A program made the translations under genes and the position numbers. 64,000 bases of DNA, taken from assembly GCF_000241525.1 (NCBI RefSeq), contig NZ_AHIL01000033.1, positions 62,001 through 126,000 on the forward strand. The letters are read 5' to 3'. Shown here piece by piece: positions 62,297 through 64,000 of the stretch. The notes beneath the pieces were generated by a model, which was not told where the DNA came from, ran no database searches, and saw only the letters and a program-made list of their open reading frames with translations. The stretch's first letter is position 1. Each line of letters begins with the position of its first letter. The stretch comes from Comamonas testosteroni ATCC 11996 (GTDB lineage Bacteria > Pseudomonadota > Gammaproteobacteria > Burkholderiales > Burkholderiaceae_C).

Positions 62297-62548
62297 GAAC
62301 GTCTCCTGCTGAATTCGAATATCCCCCTGAGGAGCTGGGTGTCCTCTCATTGGAAAGAGGACGACAACCTCGCTACAGGGCTGACCTTGCTTGCCGTCTC
62401 TGGTTGGGGCTGTGACGAATTCAGGCGATATGTACCGCACACAAAGCCGGCAATGGAGGCAAGGACTGTCACGAATTTCAGCACCCTCATATATTCGCGT
62501 CAAATATTATTAAAATCTTTCTCAATACTTTTTAAATATCAATAACCC
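62297..62548. promoter_or_regulatory. Divergent promoter region between acyl-CoA dehydrogenase and LysR genes
   Basis: 252 bp, strongly AT-rich from 62485 to 62548. Such a region between a LysR gene and the block it faces normally contains the operator. No exact LysR box could be fixed. Confidence 0.5.
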
Positions 62549-63436
62549 ATGGAACTGAGACTGCTGCACTACTTCGTCACCCTCGCCGAAGAGCTTCATT
62601 TCAGCCGTGCTGCCCAGCGGCTGTCGATCTCCCAGCCTCCGCTGTCCGTAGCCATCAAGCAGCTGGAGCAAGAACTGCAGGCCCAGTTGTTCGAGCGCAG
62701 CAGCAAGGGCGTACGGCTGACTGCGGCCGGTGAACATTTGCTGGACAAGGCGCGCCAGCTATTGGCTCTGAGTCAGCAGGCCGCACAGGAAACGCGCGAC
62801 GTGGCCCAGGGCACGCGAGGCCATCTGCGCCTGGGTTTCGTCGGATCGAGCCTGTACCGCGGCTTGCCACAGGCACTGGAGCGGTTCCAGCACGACCACC
62901 CCCTGGTGCGCGTGGACATGCTTGAGGCCAACAGCGCAGAGCAAATCCTGGACCTGCAGCAAATGCGGCTGGACATGGCCCTGGTCCACTCCATACAGCC
63001 GCCCGAAGGAATTGCCAGCCGGCTGCTGATGGAAGAGCCTTTCGTGGTCTGCCTGCCCGAGCGCCACCCGCTGCACGCCAGCGCCGCCATCGATCTGGCC
63101 GAACTCAAGAACGACCGTCTGATCCTGTTCTCCAGCCTGGTCTCGCCCACCTATCACCAGCGCATCTACGAGATGTGCCTGGCCCATGGCTTTGCACCCG
63201 AAGTACGCCACGAGGTACGGCACTGGCTGTCGGTGATCTCTCTGGTTTCGCTGGGTCAGGGCGTGGCACTGGTGCCCCAGGCACTGACGCGCGTGGGCAT
63301 GCCGCGCCTGGTGTTTCGTCCGCTCAAAGGCTCGCACCCATCTTCAGAAATGCTGGCCATGTGGCGTCGTACGCCGGCCAATCCGCTGGTGCAGGCATTG
63401 CTGGCCTGCCTGCAGCAGGCGGTAACAGAGCTATGA
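62549..63436 (+). CDS. LysR-family transcriptional regulator
   Basis: A 295-residue regulator with the N-terminal helix-turn-helix (about 2-60; MELRLLHYFVTLAEELHFSR start) and a type-2 periplasmic-binding effector domain. It is divergent from the acyl-CoA dehydrogenase gene and the likely regulator of the 54.8-62.3 kb block. The pattern resembles BenM/CatR-type regulators of aromatic catabolism. Confidence 0.85.
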   Translation: MELRLLHYFVTLAEELHFSRAAQRLSISQPPLSVAIKQLEQELQAQLFERSSKGVRLTAAGEHLLDKARQLLALSQQAAQETRDVAQGTRGHLRLGFVGSSLYRGLPQALERFQHDHPLVRVDMLEANSAEQILDLQQMRLDMALVHSIQPPEGIASRLLMEEPFVVCLPERHPLHASAAIDLAELKNDRLILFSSLVSPTYHQRIYEMCLAHGFAPEVRHEVRHWLSVISLVSLGQGVALVPQALTRVGMPRLVFRPLKGSHPSSEMLAMWRRTPANPLVQALLACLQQAVTEL

Positions 63437-63595
63437 CGCCAAGTCAGGACCGATCATCGCTGACCGGCAGGCCAGCCCGCGGATCTACTTCAACGCTTCA
63501 CTGCCGAACTCTTCGAGACAGCATTGACTGCCCACAAGGAACTCTCGCCTGAATGGAAACAAGAGGCCAGGACGATTGACACAACTCAAGGCAAT

Positions 63596-64000
63596 TCATC
63601 CTGCGACCTGGCTAGCGAATGGGAAGCCGGTCACGCGCTTGGCTCGGGGGGGCGCGTAGGTACGGACCTTGGAGGTGCTCAGGCCCAGGCGCACCAGCGA
63701 CTCGGCAATGGTCACGGCCGCAGCTACTCCATCGACCACTGGTACACCGGTCAGCTCACGGATCTTGGCATCCAGTTCGGCCATGCCTCCACAGCCGAGG
63801 CAAATGACTTCAGCATGGTCTTCGCTGACGGCAAGGCCCGCTTGACGAACAATCGCTTCAACCGCGCGTTCGGGTTGAGTCTCCAACTCCAGCACAGCCA
63901 TGCCGCTGGCGCGAACCGATGCACAGCGTTCGTCCAGGCCAGCGAGCTTGAGTCGGTCCTCGATCAATGGCACAGCGCGATCCAGCGTCGTGACCACCGA
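63596..64000 (-). CDS. Asp/Glu/hydantoin racemase family protein (5' end outside window)
   Basis: C-terminal 134 codons of a cofactor-independent racemase family protein. Visible are the first catalytic-cysteine region's downstream part and the second cysteine motif ICLGCGGMAELDAKI, followed by VPVVDGVAAAVTIAESL. The frame is open through the right edge, so about 100 N-terminal residues are missing. Could racemise hydantoins or be a maleate isomerase/decarboxylase relative. Convergent with the LysR gene. Confidence 0.8.
   Translation of the reverse strand, partial: SVVTTLDRAVPLIEDRLKLAGLDERCASVRASGMAVLELETQPERAVEAIVRQAGLAVSEDHAEVICLGCGGMAELDAKIRELTGVPVVDGVAAAVTIAESLVRLGLSTSKVRTYAPPRAKRVTGFPFASQVAG

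Overview
The window is about 64 kb of high-GC, densely coded chromosome from a Gram-negative bacterium. RibBX, TolQRA, E. coli-type GshA, several LysR regulators and three Bug/TctC-type binding proteins point to Burkholderiales. I place it in Comamonadaceae, most likely Comamonas; this is inference from gene content, since no rRNA or marker alignment was possible. I found no tRNA, rRNA, CRISPR array, prophage or intact insertion sequence.

Layout. 1-14.4 kb is ordinary chromosome: a meso-diaminopimelate dehydrogenase, a RarD-like permease, a TruC-type pseudouridine synthase, a DHH phosphoesterase, an M20 amidohydrolase, a PAS-GGDEF-EAL protein with a degenerate GGDEF site, the GTPase YlqF/RbgA, two small proteins, a chemoreceptor, GshA and an SDR dehydrogenase. 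14.4-15.2 kb is AT-richer, without a convincing gene, and carries an exact 15-bp direct repeat. 15.2-33.3 kb is the accessory core: a LysR regulator, a TIGR02444/DUF2390-type protein, and then a 14-gene same-strand run of about 16.5 kb. 33.8-47.5 kb is mostly housekeeping (ferredoxin, ribBX-ribH-nusB, an aminotransferase, ybgC-tolQRA, trhP), interrupted by an RtcB/PrfH ribosome-repair pair and a TauE/SafE-LysR pair, and ending in an orphan ParB-like protein. 47.6-51.2 kb is an iron-uptake pair (TonB-dependent receptor and PepSY membrane protein). 51.3-54.7 kb holds a VOC protein and aconitase A. 54.8-64 kb is a second catabolic block: a CoA transferase, three orphan Bug proteins, an M20 amidohydrolase, an AidB-like acyl-CoA dehydrogenase, a divergent LysR gene and a truncated Asp/Glu/hydantoin racemase.

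The most interesting part is the 16.76-33.26 kb run: UbiX, a three-subunit molybdenum hydroxylase, a COG0523 metallochaperone, two tandem ACMSD-type amidohydrolases, a UbiD-type decarboxylase, an NCS2 nucleobase permease, a complete BMP-type ABC importer and a deaminase of the 8-oxoguanine/isoxanthopterin type. Together they read as import, hydroxylation, decarboxylation, deamination and ring hydrolysis of an N-heteroaromatic carboxylate. A pteridine (for example a folate breakdown product) or a purine-like compound is my working guess. The first amidohydrolase has lost its N-terminal HxH metal motif while its neighbour keeps it, which suggests a catalytic/pseudo-enzyme pair.
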